DNA from: Corynebacterium aurimucosum ATCC 700975
GTDB taxonomy: Bacteria > Actinomycetota > Actinomycetes > Mycobacteriales > Mycobacteriaceae
DNA: 64,000 nucleotides
Direction of reading: 5' to 3'
Assembly: GCF_007672725.1 (NCBI RefSeq)
Contig: NZ_VDTC01000004.1
Coordinates: 171,391-235,390 of the forward strand
Positions 42,803-51,657 of the stretch are shown here, in pieces; the first letter of the stretch is position 1, and each line of letters starts with the position of its first letter. The notes below the pieces were generated by a model, which was given only the letters and a program-made list of their open reading frames with translations, had not been told where the DNA came from and ran no database searches. The position numbers and the translations under genes were made by a program.

Positions 42803-44731
42803 ATGGCACGAGGCAGAATTCCGGACAGCGATATCCAAGCTATCCGTGAACGCGCGCCTATTGATGAAATCGTGGGCGAGTACGTTCAGCTCAAACCCGC
42901 TGGCTATGACTCTTTGAAGGGCCTGAGCCCTTTCAAAGATGAGAAGACCCCGTCTTTCCACGTGCGCCCGCAGCGCGGCTATTATCACTGCTTCTCCACC
43001 GGCAAGGGCGGGGATGTCTTCAGCTTCCTCATGGAGATGGAACAAGTCTCCTTCCCGGAGGCCGTTGAAGCCGTAGCACAGAAGATTGGCTACCACATCA
43101 ACTACCAAGGTGGCTCCACCGGTGCACGTGATGAAAAACCCGGAACTCGCCGCCGCCTCATTGCCGCCAACAAGGCCGCGCACGAGTTCTACCGCCAGCA
43201 GCTGGAAACCCCGCAGGCTGCCGCCGGCCGCGAATTCCTCCTGGACCGCGGCTTCTCCAAGGAAATCATCTACGCCTTCGAATGTGGCTATGCCCCGGAG
43301 GGCTGGGATACCGCCACCAAGCACCTGCTGCGCTTGGGCTTTTCTTTTGAGGAGCTCGACGCCGCCGGCATCTCCAAGATGGGCAAGCGCGGTCCCATCG
43401 ACCGCTTCCACCGGCGCCTGCTGTGGCCCATCAAGGACCTATCCGGCAACGTTATCGGTTTCGGCGCGCGCAAGCTTTTCGACGATGACAAGCTGGGCAA
43501 GTACATGAACACGCCCGAAACCATGCTCTATCACAAGTCCAAGGTGCTCTTCGGGCTGGATTTGGCCAAGCGCAACATTGCGGAGCAGCACCAAGCCGTG
43601 GTGGTGGAGGGCTATACAGATGTCATGGCCATGTACGCCGCGGGCGTAAAGACCGCCGTGGCCTCCTGTGGCACCGCCTTCGGCGCGGATCACCTGCAGG
43701 TGCTGCGCCGCCTCATGTTGGATGATTCCTATTTCCACGGCGAGCTCATCTATACCTTCGACGGCGACGAGGCCGGGCAGAAAGCCGCTATGCGCGCCTT
43801 TGAGGGCGAGCAGAAGTTCACCGGCCAGTCCTTCGTCTCCGTGGCCCCGGACGGCATGGATCCCTGCGATCTGCGCTTAGAGCGCGGTGATGCTGCGGTG
43901 CGTGACTTGGTAGCGGACCGCATCCCCATGTTTGAGTTCGTCATCCGCTCTGTCATCTCGGACTTCAGCATTGACTCGGCCGAAGGCCGCCTCCAAGCCC
44001 TGCGGCGAGCGGTGCCCGTTGTGGCCCAAATCCGGGACCAACCCCTTCAGCGCGAGTACGCCCGCCGCCTTGCCGGTTGGGTGGGCTGGCCCGACCCTGA
44101 GGAAGTCCTCCACCAGGTACGCCAAGAGGCGCGCAAGCCGAAGAAGGAGCAGCGCCCGCGCTTTGCCTCCCTAGAGCAGACTTCGTCTGTGCCGGCGCAG
44201 ACCAACGCCCCCGTTATGCACATCCCCGGCCCCCGCGAGCCGCACCTATGGCCGCAGCGTGAGGCCCTCAAACTGGCCCTGCAGTACCCGCAGATCGCCG
44301 GCAGCTACTTCGACGGAATCACAGACGACGCCTACTCCAACGAGGCCTACCGCACCGTCCGCCGGGCCATCTCGACCCTTGGCGGCGTGACTGCCGGTGC
44401 CGAGCAACCCGGCGTGGAGTGGCTGGCCGCCGTGGCGGGTGAGATGCCGGATCTCATGGCCCGCAACTTCGTTTCTGAGCTGGCCGTGGAACCCATCAAG
44501 CTAGGGGAGACCGGCAACCCCGATACCGACCTTGAGGCCTACGCCGATTCCGTACTCTCCCGCCTCCAAGAGGCACGCGTGGGCGACCAGGTAGCCCAAC
44601 TCAAGGCGCAGCTAGGCCGCATGCGCCCCTCCGACGACGAAGAATCCTACAACTCACTCTTCGCGGACCTCGTCGCCCTCGAGCAAGCCCGTCGCGAGCT
44701 CAATGACCGTGCCTTCCGCGGCGTGCGCTAA
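42803..44731 (+). CDS. dnaG: DNA primase DnaG
   Basis: 642-aa replicative primase. The N-terminal 'zinc-binding' region reads LSPFKDEKTPSFHV...HCFSTGKGGD: three of the four zinc ligands of bacterial DnaG (Cys, His, Cys, Cys) are replaced by Ser42, Lys45 and Thr66, leaving only Cys63. The catalytic TOPRIM core is intact (AVVVEGYTDVMAMYAAGVKT and IYTFDGDEAGQKAA), and a helicase-binding C-terminal domain follows. ATG start. The 3' end overlaps the convergent YtxH-like gene by 4 bases. The missing ligands probably reflect a genus-level change rather than a defect. Confidence 0.93.
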   Translation: MARGRIPDSDIQAIRERAPIDEIVGEYVQLKPAGYDSLKGLSPFKDEKTPSFHVRPQRGYYHCFSTGKGGDVFSFLMEMEQVSFPEAVEAVAQKIGYHINYQGGSTGARDEKPGTRRRLIAANKAAHEFYRQQLETPQAAAGREFLLDRGFSKEIIYAFECGYAPEGWDTATKHLLRLGFSFEELDAAGISKMGKRGPIDRFHRRLLWPIKDLSGNVIGFGARKLFDDDKLGKYMNTPETMLYHKSKVLFGLDLAKRNIAEQHQAVVVEGYTDVMAMYAAGVKTAVASCGTAFGADHLQVLRRLMLDDSYFHGELIYTFDGDEAGQKAAMRAFEGEQKFTGQSFVSVAPDGMDPCDLRLERGDAAVRDLVADRIPMFEFVIRSVISDFSIDSAEGRLQALRRAVPVVAQIRDQPLQREYARRLAGWVGWPDPEEVLHQVRQEARKPKKEQRPRFASLEQTSSVPAQTNAPVMHIPGPREPHLWPQREALKLALQYPQIAGSYFDGITDDAYSNEAYRTVRRAISTLGGVTAGAEQPGVEWLAAVAGEMPDLMARNFVSELAVEPIKLGETGNPDTDLEAYADSVLSRLQEARVGDQVAQLKAQLGRMRPSDDEESYNSLFADLVALEQARRELNDRAFRGVR

Positions 44732-45003
44732 TCCTCGTCCGGCTCGTAAATCCGATCCGGTTGCACTCCATCCGTGGTGCCACGCTTGCCGCGGCGCCCC
44801 TTGTTGTAATCCTTAAGCTCACGCATGCGTGGTTCCGGGTCCAATCGGTTGGCCACGGCCTTTCGCGCGGAGCGCACCGCGGCCTTGGTGGCGGGGGAGT
44901 TGACGGCCTTCTCGTAGGCGCCCTTAATTTGGTGATAGCGCTTGCGTCCAGCCTTGGTTCCAAAGACGTATCCGGCGGCAGCACCCACAACAAATTGGAT
45001 CAT
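44728..45003 (-). CDS. YtxH-like small protein (91 aa)
   Basis: Short protein with an N-terminal hydrophobic/glycine segment (MIQFVVGAAAGYVFGTKAGR, including the AGYVFGTKAGRKRY motif seen in YtxH-like actinobacterial proteins) and a highly charged remainder (AVRSARKAVANRLDPEPRMR; acidic end IYEPDED). Probably membrane-associated. It is convergent with dnaG and overlaps its last 4 bases, an arrangement I recall from other corynebacteria. Function unknown. Confidence 0.8.
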   Translation of the reverse strand: MIQFVVGAAAGYVFGTKAGRKRYHQIKGAYEKAVNSPATKAAVRSARKAVANRLDPEPRMRELKDYNKGRRGKRGTTDGVQPDRIYEPDED

Positions 45004-45210
45004 TGGAAACTAGTCATCCCCTTACTTCAAGCCAGCGCAACAGCCGGCATTTGCGTACAACGTACGGGCAACGTGCAATTCTCATGAATAGCCTACCTGC
45101 CAAACCAGTCCGGGGCAGGTGGCGTCGTGGCAGCGGAGCGAACAGGGATACCGAATAGATATGACGAGAACTCTTCCCATAATGCATTCGCTTCAGTTAA
45201 CTTAATACCT

Positions 45211-45348
45211 GTGAAGACTTCGAAGCGTACGCATGCGGTATCGGCAGCCGTGGCCATGTCAGCGCTGCTAACAGCCAGCGTAGCGGCAGCTGAACCCCGC
45301 ACCAATTGCCTTGAAGAACCGCGCGAAGTCACCGTGAGCGAGGACTAG
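45211..45348 (+). CDS. Possible small secreted peptide (45 aa)
   Basis: GTG 45211 opens a frame with an excellent Sec signal (MKTSKRTHAVSAAVAMSALL, then TASVAAA and a likely cut before EP), leaving a mature acidic peptide of about 18 residues with a single Cys. TTAACT lies 9-14 bases upstream and could be the -10 box of a leaderless transcript. The same frame is open further upstream but without a signal there. Nothing similar is known to me; coding status rests on the signal sequence alone. Confidence 0.42.
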   Translation: MKTSKRTHAVSAAVAMSALLTASVAAAEPRTNCLEEPREVTVSED

Positions 45349-45444
45349 CGTTCATCTTCTCGATACCTCTGGGCCATGTGCGCGAAGCATCCGCATTGTA
45401 GACTCTTATGGAGATTCTCTCCCAGTAGTCAACAAAGGAAGTCT

Positions 45445-46602
45445 ATGTCTAAGCCAAAGATTATGACCGTGTACGGTACCCGCCCTGAAGCCATCAAGGT
45501 GGCACCGGTCATCAAGGCTCTGGAGAAGGACGAGCGTTTTGAATCCGTTGCCGTCTCCACTGGCCAGCACAAGGAAATGTTGGAACAGGTCAATACCATG
45601 TTTGGCATTGAGCCAAAGCTGGATCTTCACCTTATGAAGCCAGGTCAAGGGCTCAATGAGATTGTTTCCCGTGCGCTGATGGGACTAGATGAGATCATTG
45701 ATGCCGAACAGCCTGATGTCATCATTTCCCAGGGCGATACCTCGACCGCAATGGCCGCAGCGCTGGCTGGTTTCCACCGTGGCGTAAAGATCGTTCACCT
45801 CGAAGCAGGTCTGCGTACCGGGGACATTCACTCTCCGTTCCCGGAGGAAGCCAACCGCAAGCTCATTGGTCAAGTAGCAGAGTTGCACCTCGCACCGACT
45901 GCAGGCTCGATGGAAAACCTGCGCCGTGAAAACGTTCGATCCAAGGACATCGCGGTTACCGGTAATACCGTGATTGATGCTCTTCTGGAGGCCGCCAGCT
46001 GGGATACCGAATTTGAGGATTCCGCGCTGCAGGAAGCGGCCGAATCTGGCAAGCGCCTCGTTGTGGTCACCACCCACCGCCGTGAGAACCTCGAAGCGAT
46101 GAAGGAAATCGGCGGCGCGGTTAAGGACCTTGCGGAGAGCTACTCGGACATCAACTTTGTCCTTCCACTGCACCTGAACCCAAAGGTTCGTGAAGCTGTG
46201 CTTCCGGAAGTGGAGTCGTTGCCCAATGTCGTCATCACGAACCCACTTCCTTATGACCAGTTCACCAAGCTGCTTGACCGCGCAACCATCATCCTGACGG
46301 ATTCCGGCGGAGTCCAGGAGGAAGCCCCGGCACTCGGTAAACCAGTTCTGGTGATGCGCCAAAACACCGAGCGGCCAGAGGCAGTTGTCGCCGGCACCGT
46401 GAAGCTTGTAGGAACCAACCGCAGCCTCATCGTGGCGGAAGCCAAGCTGTTGCTCGATGATGACGCCGCATATCACTCCATGGCCAACGCCGTGAACCCC
46501 TATGGCGATGGCAAGGCTGCCGAGCGTGCCGTGGCAGCTATTGCCGAGCTTCTAGAAGTAGGGGAGCGCCTGCCGGATTTCGATCCGGGCGTTGAGGCTT
46601 AA
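45445..46602 (+). CDS. wecB: UDP-N-acetylglucosamine 2-epimerase (non-hydrolysing)
   Basis: 385-aa GT-B-fold epimerase converting UDP-GlcNAc to UDP-ManNAc. It opens MSKPKIMTVYGTRPEAIKVA, the diagnostic motif, with HRRENLEAMK, the EAGLRTGD loop and DSGGVQEEAPALGKPVLVMR in the C-terminal domain. ATG 45445 has AAAGGAA at the right distance; an open frame upstream is not family-like. The next gene on the same strand, beyond a tRNA, is the UDP-ManNAc dehydrogenase, so the pair yields UDP-ManNAcA for a surface polysaccharide. Codon use is closer to the core genome than the genes further right. Confidence 0.94.
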   Translation: MSKPKIMTVYGTRPEAIKVAPVIKALEKDERFESVAVSTGQHKEMLEQVNTMFGIEPKLDLHLMKPGQGLNEIVSRALMGLDEIIDAEQPDVIISQGDTSTAMAAALAGFHRGVKIVHLEAGLRTGDIHSPFPEEANRKLIGQVAELHLAPTAGSMENLRRENVRSKDIAVTGNTVIDALLEAASWDTEFEDSALQEAAESGKRLVVVTTHRRENLEAMKEIGGAVKDLAESYSDINFVLPLHLNPKVREAVLPEVESLPNVVITNPLPYDQFTKLLDRATIILTDSGGVQEEAPALGKPVLVMRQNTERPEAVVAGTVKLVGTNRSLIVAEAKLLLDDDAAYHSMANAVNPYGDGKAAERAVAAIAELLEVGERLPDFDPGVEA

Positions 46603-47012
46603 TTCAACTGCGCTGACGGGCAGGGCGAGTGTTTGGCGCGCCTGCCCGATCAAGCGGTGCCACGAAAAATACTGTAGGAACACATGTCGTCAGATTTACT
46701 GTTTCCTAGAGGCGGCTAGGTTCCTCTAGTTGTGTTGGGTGTGACCTCTACTATGTGATTCCGAGCTTGGCCAACTGTGTATGGAGCTTGGTGGGTCCAA
46801 GTGGTGCTTCGGGGTTTGCTGTTTAGAAAAGGGAATAGGTCTAATTGTCGGCAGAGGCATCAGGAACGGCCACAAAGCATAGCGTGGACGGCGTTTCCTA
46901 GGTACACCCCAGAAGGCGCTGTGAGAATTTCTTTTAAAGTGCATTCGCCATATAGGTCGTGGAATCGTGTGCGACAAGAGGGGTAAAAACTAATTGTTTT
47001 CTGAATAGAAGA
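46603..47012. other. Gene-free AT-richer stretch after wecB
   Basis: 410 bases with no convincing gene. Right after wecB is a weak hairpin GGGCAGG (46618-46624) / CCTGCCC (46641-46647), and CTAGAGG (46706-46712) pairs with CCTCTAG (46733-46739). Short open frames on both strands lack ribosome sites, family features or signals. It may hold debris from past insertion next to the tRNA. Confidence 0.5.
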
Positions 47013-47013
47013 C

Positions 47014-47050
47014 TTCTGGCTCTGCGAAAGCTGGTTTCGCAGAGCCAGAA
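47014..47050. terminator. Perfect 16-bp hairpin downstream of tRNA-Asn
   Basis: TTCTGGCTCTGCGAAA (47014-47029) and its exact complement (47035-47050) around a 5-base loop GCTGG. No T-run follows on either strand beyond the TT/AA ends. It could be a bidirectional terminator, an RNA stabiliser or a recombination site; its stability is unusual for this window. Confidence 0.5.
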
Positions 47051-47112
47051 AACACCAATGAGCACTTTGGGCCGCAAAAGCCGACCTTTTATGTCGAAAC
47101 TGAAGCATAAAA

Positions 47113-47150
47113 TCAAAAACCACCAACCGACCTGTGGGCGATTGGTGGGT
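47113..47150 (-). terminator. Terminator of tRNA-Asn
   Basis: On the minus strand CCACCAATCG pairs with CGGTTGGTGG across a 9-base loop (one mismatch/wobble), followed by TTTTTGATTTT. It begins 7 bases after the CCA end of the tRNA, a typical intrinsic terminator. Confidence 0.8.
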
Positions 47151-47156
47151 GTTTAT

Positions 47157-47232
47157 TGGCTCCTCCAACTGGGCTCGAACCAGTGACCCTTCGATTAACA
47201 GTCGAATGCTCTGCCAACTGAGCTATGGAGGA
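47157..47232 (-). tRNA. tRNA-Asn (GUU)
   Basis: Complete cloverleaf on the minus strand: acceptor TCCTCCA / TGGAGGA, D arm with AGCTCAGTTGGCAGAGC, anticodon arm TTCGA-CTGTTAA-TCGAA giving anticodon GTT, T arm with GGTTCGAGCCC, discriminator G and encoded CCA. It lies at the boundary of the lower-GC polysaccharide locus, between wecB and wecC, so it may mark an old integration point, but I found no duplicated 3' end. Confidence 0.97.
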
Positions 47233-47497
47233 ATAAATTTAGCGGAGGGCAATGGGCTTTGCTCTCTGCGACGTTTAGTAACTATATAGACGAACCAATG
47301 AACCTGCAAATCGCCACCTAATGCGGCGTTTTCAAGGAATTGGGGCCTAGGTTTCGGCGGCCATCCTAGGACCTTCCTTTTTAAAGAACCCTGTCTATCA
47401 GGGTGTGCTGACAATAGAAGGTGGCTTATGTTGTGTCGCGAAGTTAGGTGTAAGGTAGTTGTGAGAATATCCCCAGAAGCTATTTGGAGTGAATGCT
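47233..47497 (+). promoter_or_regulatory. Leader region of the wecC gene
   Basis: 265 bases between the divergent tRNA-Asn and wecC without a gene. It should contain promoters for both. ACCCTGtctatCAGGGT (47389-47405) is a small inverted repeat that could be an operator or hairpin. The ribosome site GGAG is at 47486-47489. No clear -35/-10 pair can be named. Confidence 0.35.
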
Positions 47498-48754
47498 GTG
47501 AGTGAATCCCCGGCAAAATTTGAGAGCGTTTGCGTAGTTGGACTTGGCTATATTGGTCTTCCTACGGCAGCGTTCATAGCATCAAAAGGCATCAAGGTAA
47601 CCGGCGTCGACGTAAATGCTGCGTTTGTAGAATCAATCAACCGCGGTGAGGTGCCATTCGTTGAGCCGGGTTTCGATGTCATGCTGAAGAAAGTAGTTGA
47701 CGAGGGATTGCTGGTTGCGCAATCTAAGCAGATCGAGGCTGATGCTTATATTGTGTGTGTGCCCACTCCTTTCGCTGAAGGCTATAAGGTTGACACCAAG
47801 TACATCAACGCCGCAGTTGAGGAGATGGCCCCCCATCTTCGACCTGGCGCCTTGGTCGTTCTGGAGTCCACTTCTCCCCCAGGAACCACCGAGGCAATGG
47901 CAAAGCACATTGTTGAACTTCGGCCAGATCTTTCCCTCGATGAAGATGCGGAAAATGCCATTTTCGTCGCGCATTGCCCGGAACGCGTTTTGCCCGGCCG
48001 AATCATGGAGGAAATGGAAAGTAACGATCGAGTTATTGGTGGCTTAACTCCACATGGAACGCAAATGGCTACCGATTTGTATAGTACTTTCTGCACGGCG
48101 GAGCTTTTGCAGACTAACGCAACTACTGCGGAAATGGCTAAACTGACTGAAAACTCGTTTAGGGATGTCAATATTGCTTTTGCCAACGAGTTGTCGTTGA
48201 TTTCTGATCGTTTAGGGATCGATGTATGGGAGCTGATCGATCTTGCTAATCACCACCCACGAGTGAATATTCTGCAGCCAGGCCCTGGCGTAGGCGGCCA
48301 CTGCATTGCTGTAGATCCCTGGTTTATTGTTTCGTCGGTACCAGAGGAAGCTCGAATCATTAAAATGGCTCGGGACATTAATGACGGCAAGCCACAGTGG
48401 GTTATTGACCAAGTGACTAAGGCAATCGAAGGTAAAAAGGCGCCAGTAGTCGCGGCTCTTGGAATTGCCTTCAAGAACGATATCGATGATCTACGTGAGT
48501 CTCCATCTTTGAATATCGTGAAGCGCTTGGGAGAAGAGCACCCTCAGCTAGACATCCGTGTTGTTGAACCCAATGTTGAGGAGCTGCCGCCTTCTCTTTC
48601 ATCGGTTCCGAACCTTCGGAAGCAGGACTTGGCTGAAGCATTGACTGACGCGGAAGTAGTATTGCTTCTGGTGAACCATAAGGAATTTATTGCGTTGGAC
48701 CGCTCCCAGCTGACGGGGAAGACGGTCATCGATACTAAGGGAATTTGGCGCTAG
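47498..48754 (+). CDS. wecC: UDP-N-acetyl-D-mannosamine dehydrogenase
   Basis: 418-aa UDP-sugar dehydrogenase oxidising UDP-ManNAc to UDP-ManNAcA with NAD. N-terminal Rossmann motif VVGLGYIGLPTAAFIASKG, sugar-binding LVVLESTSPPGTTE, and the catalytic Cys in GPGVGGHCIAVDPWF, whose surroundings favour the WecC rather than the UDP-glucose dehydrogenase branch; the presence of wecB agrees. GTG 47498 is preferred since GGAG lies 8 bases upstream; another GTG at 47489 overlaps that site. Base composition falls below the core value from here on. Confidence 0.92.
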   Translation: MSESPAKFESVCVVGLGYIGLPTAAFIASKGIKVTGVDVNAAFVESINRGEVPFVEPGFDVMLKKVVDEGLLVAQSKQIEADAYIVCVPTPFAEGYKVDTKYINAAVEEMAPHLRPGALVVLESTSPPGTTEAMAKHIVELRPDLSLDEDAENAIFVAHCPERVLPGRIMEEMESNDRVIGGLTPHGTQMATDLYSTFCTAELLQTNATTAEMAKLTENSFRDVNIAFANELSLISDRLGIDVWELIDLANHHPRVNILQPGPGVGGHCIAVDPWFIVSSVPEEARIIKMARDINDGKPQWVIDQVTKAIEGKKAPVVAALGIAFKNDIDDLRESPSLNIVKRLGEEHPQLDIRVVEPNVEELPPSLSSVPNLRKQDLAEALTDAEVVLLLVNHKEFIALDRSQLTGKTVIDTKGIWR

Positions 48755-48893
48755 CAGACGGAATGGCTGGCGGAGGCATGAGCCTCTGCCAGCCTTTGTA
48801 CCTTCCATGTTTGCGCGTTCGACTATTGTCTTACGCGTGTTTTGAAACCTTTTACGAGGCTTAAGCATGAGGGAATTACTGAGGAGGAAACCC

Positions 48894-50195
48894 TTGAGAG
48901 TTCTAGTAGTATCTCAATACTGGTTTCCTGAAAACGGGGTTCCTCAGCGCCGCTGGACTTGGCTTTCAAGGATTCTAAGAGATTTGGGTGCTCAGGTGAG
49001 TGTTGTAGCACCTTGGCCCAGCTACCGAATGAAGGTTGGCGTTAGTGACTGGTGGAAAGCTGGGCACTATAGACCAAGTAAGGGTGCCGAAACTGGAAGC
49101 TCCGAAGAACAGATATATAGGACACCGTACTTGCCTATCGGGTCTTCATTGACTCAAAGAGCACTCAATCAAGCATTAATTGCCCTGTGTTCTTTGTTAA
49201 GGGTAGTTAGCCTCATGATAGTTAAAAGGGAGAGACCCGATGTAGTTATTGGTACGGTGCCGGCCCTTCCGACGGCAATCGTTGTTTGCATTGCCGCAAA
49301 GACATTTAAGGTTCCGTATGTCATAGATTTAAGGGATGCGTGGCCTGATTTGCTGGCGGAAGCTCCAAGGTGGAATCGTGGAACCAAATCCAATAAAAGC
49401 GGTTTCCTTCAGGCAATGCTATTTAACGGTCCGTTTAGAGTTGTTTCACTTATTACAGAAAAAGCTCTAAACATTGCATTGTCGAATGCAGCAGGTATAT
49501 TAGTGACCTCGCATAGACTTCAACGACAGCTTGAACGAACGTATCCTGAAAAAGCCAGGTCGGGAACGATTCAAACTGTTCGGAATGTGTTTCCTGTCGA
49601 GTCCTCTGTCGAAAAGGGGCGGCCGTCTAGCTGTCAAGGTAATAGCCTAAACGTGCTTTATGCTGGAACCTTGGGACGCGCACAAAACCTTGAAAATGCG
49701 ATTCGCGCCTCTGAAATTGCCAGGGAGATGGGGACTAGCATCCATTTGCGTTTCGTAGGTGACGGGGCGGCCAAGCAGGCATTGGGTGAGCTGGCTGCTG
49801 CTTCTCCAGTTGACATTGAGTTTAGTGATCAGAAGGATGCTGAGTCACTTCACCTGGACTACCAATGGGCGGATACTGCATTGGTGCACTTAACTAATTG
49901 GGAACCACTTGACAGAGCTATCCCGTCGAAGACTTATGAGCTAATGACTGCCGGTGTTCACATTTCAGGGGTTTTGTCTGGGGAAGCTGCCGATCTGATC
50001 ACTGAATTGAAGTCAGGAGACGTGGTTCCACCAGAAGACCCATTAGCATTGGCGTGTCTTTGGACTGAACTTGCTCAAGAACGCTGGCGGTTGATTGTGG
50101 ACGATACTGGCAAACGATGGGTTGAGAATGAACGTTCAATTCGAACCCCGAGAGTTTTCTCTGAATTCTTTCGAGCAATTTCGAAGCTTGGGTAG
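48894..50195 (+). CDS. Glycosyltransferase family 4 protein
   Basis: 433-aa GT-B glycosyltransferase (WbuB-like). It starts LRVLVVSQYWFPENGVPQRR, with the acceptor-side N-domain, and the donor site is in the C-terminal half (LNVLYAGTLGRAQNLENAIR; HLRFVGDGAAKQ; PSKTYELMTAGVHISG). TTG 48894 is proposed because GAGGAGG sits 7 bases before it and family members begin here; an ATG 27 bases upstream is the alternative. It follows wecC by about 140 bases and its end overlaps the next glycosyltransferase. It probably adds a sugar to the ManNAcA-containing polymer; donor and linkage unknown. Confidence 0.87.
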   Translation: MRVLVVSQYWFPENGVPQRRWTWLSRILRDLGAQVSVVAPWPSYRMKVGVSDWWKAGHYRPSKGAETGSSEEQIYRTPYLPIGSSLTQRALNQALIALCSLLRVVSLMIVKRERPDVVIGTVPALPTAIVVCIAAKTFKVPYVIDLRDAWPDLLAEAPRWNRGTKSNKSGFLQAMLFNGPFRVVSLITEKALNIALSNAAGILVTSHRLQRQLERTYPEKARSGTIQTVRNVFPVESSVEKGRPSSCQGNSLNVLYAGTLGRAQNLENAIRASEIAREMGTSIHLRFVGDGAAKQALGELAAASPVDIEFSDQKDAESLHLDYQWADTALVHLTNWEPLDRAIPSKTYELMTAGVHISGVLSGEAADLITELKSGDVVPPEDPLALACLWTELAQERWRLIVDDTGKRWVENERSIRTPRVFSEFFRAISKLG

Positions 50196-51657
50196 TTACT
50201 TGTATTTCTTTCGTAGCGTTGCTTGCCTTCTAAGCGGATCCGCTAGCTTCTTGATCAGAGATCCAAAATTGTTCTTTAGGAACGTAATTTTGCGCCTCAA
50301 GACTGGACTTTTGAATCGAGTACTACCCGCAAAACTAATCCGTCTGGCTGAAAGAGTTGGCGTAGCTGAAACGAATAAATCGGCAGATCCGATGGTTGAA
50401 GCTGCAACTGAACTTGGAATTAAAAGCTCACCTTTGGTATCTAACAATGGCGAAAGCCGCGAAAAGCTTAAGATAGCGTTTCTTCTAAATAACTCACTGC
50501 CCTTTACCAGATCGGGGTACACGGTTCGGACGCAGCAGATTTTATCGAACCTAGCGCGTTTGGGGGTCGAAGTGTTTGCCTTCACCCGTCTAGGCTATCC
50601 AGCTGTTGTAGGAAAGCTCACTGTTCATGAGGTAGAAGAGGTAAATGGCGTGAGCTATCAAAAACTTATGCCGAGGTTTCTTCCTTTTGGTCATGCGGCG
50701 AGATTCAAAGAAGAGATCGAGCTTCTAAAAAAGCAATGCCTCAAGAACTCGGTCCACGTTATTCATACGACTTCGGGGTACAGGAATGCTGTGGTTGCTT
50801 CTCATGTGGCCGCGGAAATAGGAGTACCATGGGTATATGAAGTTAGGGGAGAGCCCTATAATACGTGGCTATCTAAGGTGCCTGAATCGCTTCAGGTTAA
50901 AGCACGAGAGAGCAGACACTATCGCGCCCTTCTAGACCTAGAAGTCCAGGCGATGAGAGCTGCATCTGCGGTTATCTGTTTGAGCGACGTTTCCAAACGA
51001 CGAATAGTCAAGTTGGGGATCGACGATTCGAAGATATTTAATTTCCCGAATTGCTCGAGTGTAGATGTTTCCGCAGACAGCAGAGAGCGACCGAGAGTTG
51101 ATAGCTTATTCAATCAATCAGAACGTCGTCCAATTGTGGTGGGTACGGTAACCAGCATCGTCGACTATGAGGGATTAGACACACTAGTCGAGGCTGCGAA
51201 GTACGTCGACGATTCAATCCATTTTCTAATAGTGGGATCTGGCGATTCAGAAGAATCGTTGAAACATAGAGTCGACGAAGGTGGTTTGGCAAAGAGGTTC
51301 CATTTTGCTGGGCGGAAGCCTGAGAGCGAAATCTTGGAGTGGTATAGGTGCCTTGATGTATTCGTGGTTCCAAGAAAAGACCGTGATGTTTGTCGAAACG
51401 TAACTCCGATCAAGCCAATGAACGCCATGGCGCTCGGAATTCCGGTCGTGGCATCAGACTTGCCAGCTTTGCGGGAAGTTACTGGGGGATTTGCTTGCTA
51501 CTGTGATCCAGAAAACCCTCGAGCTTTGGCTGAATCGATCAATAGGGCTTTGGCAGCGCCGGACAGATTCACAGCGCCGCAAGAGTGGATTGAAGAAAGA
51601 TCTTGGCCGTCGAACTGCGTTAGGCTTGAAGAGCTTTATAGAAGATTGCTTACCTAA
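50128..51657 (+). CDS. Glycosyltransferase family 4 protein with N-terminal extension
   Basis: 509 aa. The first 110 residues are an atypical, partly hydrophobic extension (FFRSVACLLSGSASFLIRDP). The GT4 domain starts near residue 115 (KLKIAFLLNNSLPFTRSGYT) and includes RPIVVGTVTSIVDYEGLDTL, FLIVGSGDSEE and KPMNAMALGIPVVASDLPAL, with the nucleotide-sugar Glu replaced or displaced. The chosen ATG lies inside the previous gene (68-base overlap), which is unusual; a later start would remove part of the extension. It is convergent with the ABC ATPase, overlapping by 8 bases. Confidence 0.83.
   Translation: MNVQFEPREFSLNSFEQFRSLGSYLYFFRSVACLLSGSASFLIRDPKLFFRNVILRLKTGLLNRVLPAKLIRLAERVGVAETNKSADPMVEAATELGIKSSPLVSNNGESREKLKIAFLLNNSLPFTRSGYTVRTQQILSNLARLGVEVFAFTRLGYPAVVGKLTVHEVEEVNGVSYQKLMPRFLPFGHAARFKEEIELLKKQCLKNSVHVIHTTSGYRNAVVASHVAAEIGVPWVYEVRGEPYNTWLSKVPESLQVKARESRHYRALLDLEVQAMRAASAVICLSDVSKRRIVKLGIDDSKIFNFPNCSSVDVSADSRERPRVDSLFNQSERRPIVVGTVTSIVDYEGLDTLVEAAKYVDDSIHFLIVGSGDSEESLKHRVDEGGLAKRFHFAGRKPESEILEWYRCLDVFVVPRKDRDVCRNVTPIKPMNAMALGIPVVASDLPALREVTGGFACYCDPENPRALAESINRALAAPDRFTAPQEWIEERSWPSNCVRLEELYRRLLT

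Noticed and set aside
46777..46986. Short open frame upstream of tRNA-Asn
   Set aside because: No start signal and no recognisable sequence; composition looks non-coding.
47100..47240. Integrase or att duplication at tRNA-Asn
   Set aside because: No integrase gene in the window and no repeat of the tRNA 3' end was noticed.
45445..48754. Enterobacterial common antigen locus
   Set aside because: Only wecB and wecC are shared; the organism is an actinobacterium and the other ECA genes are absent.
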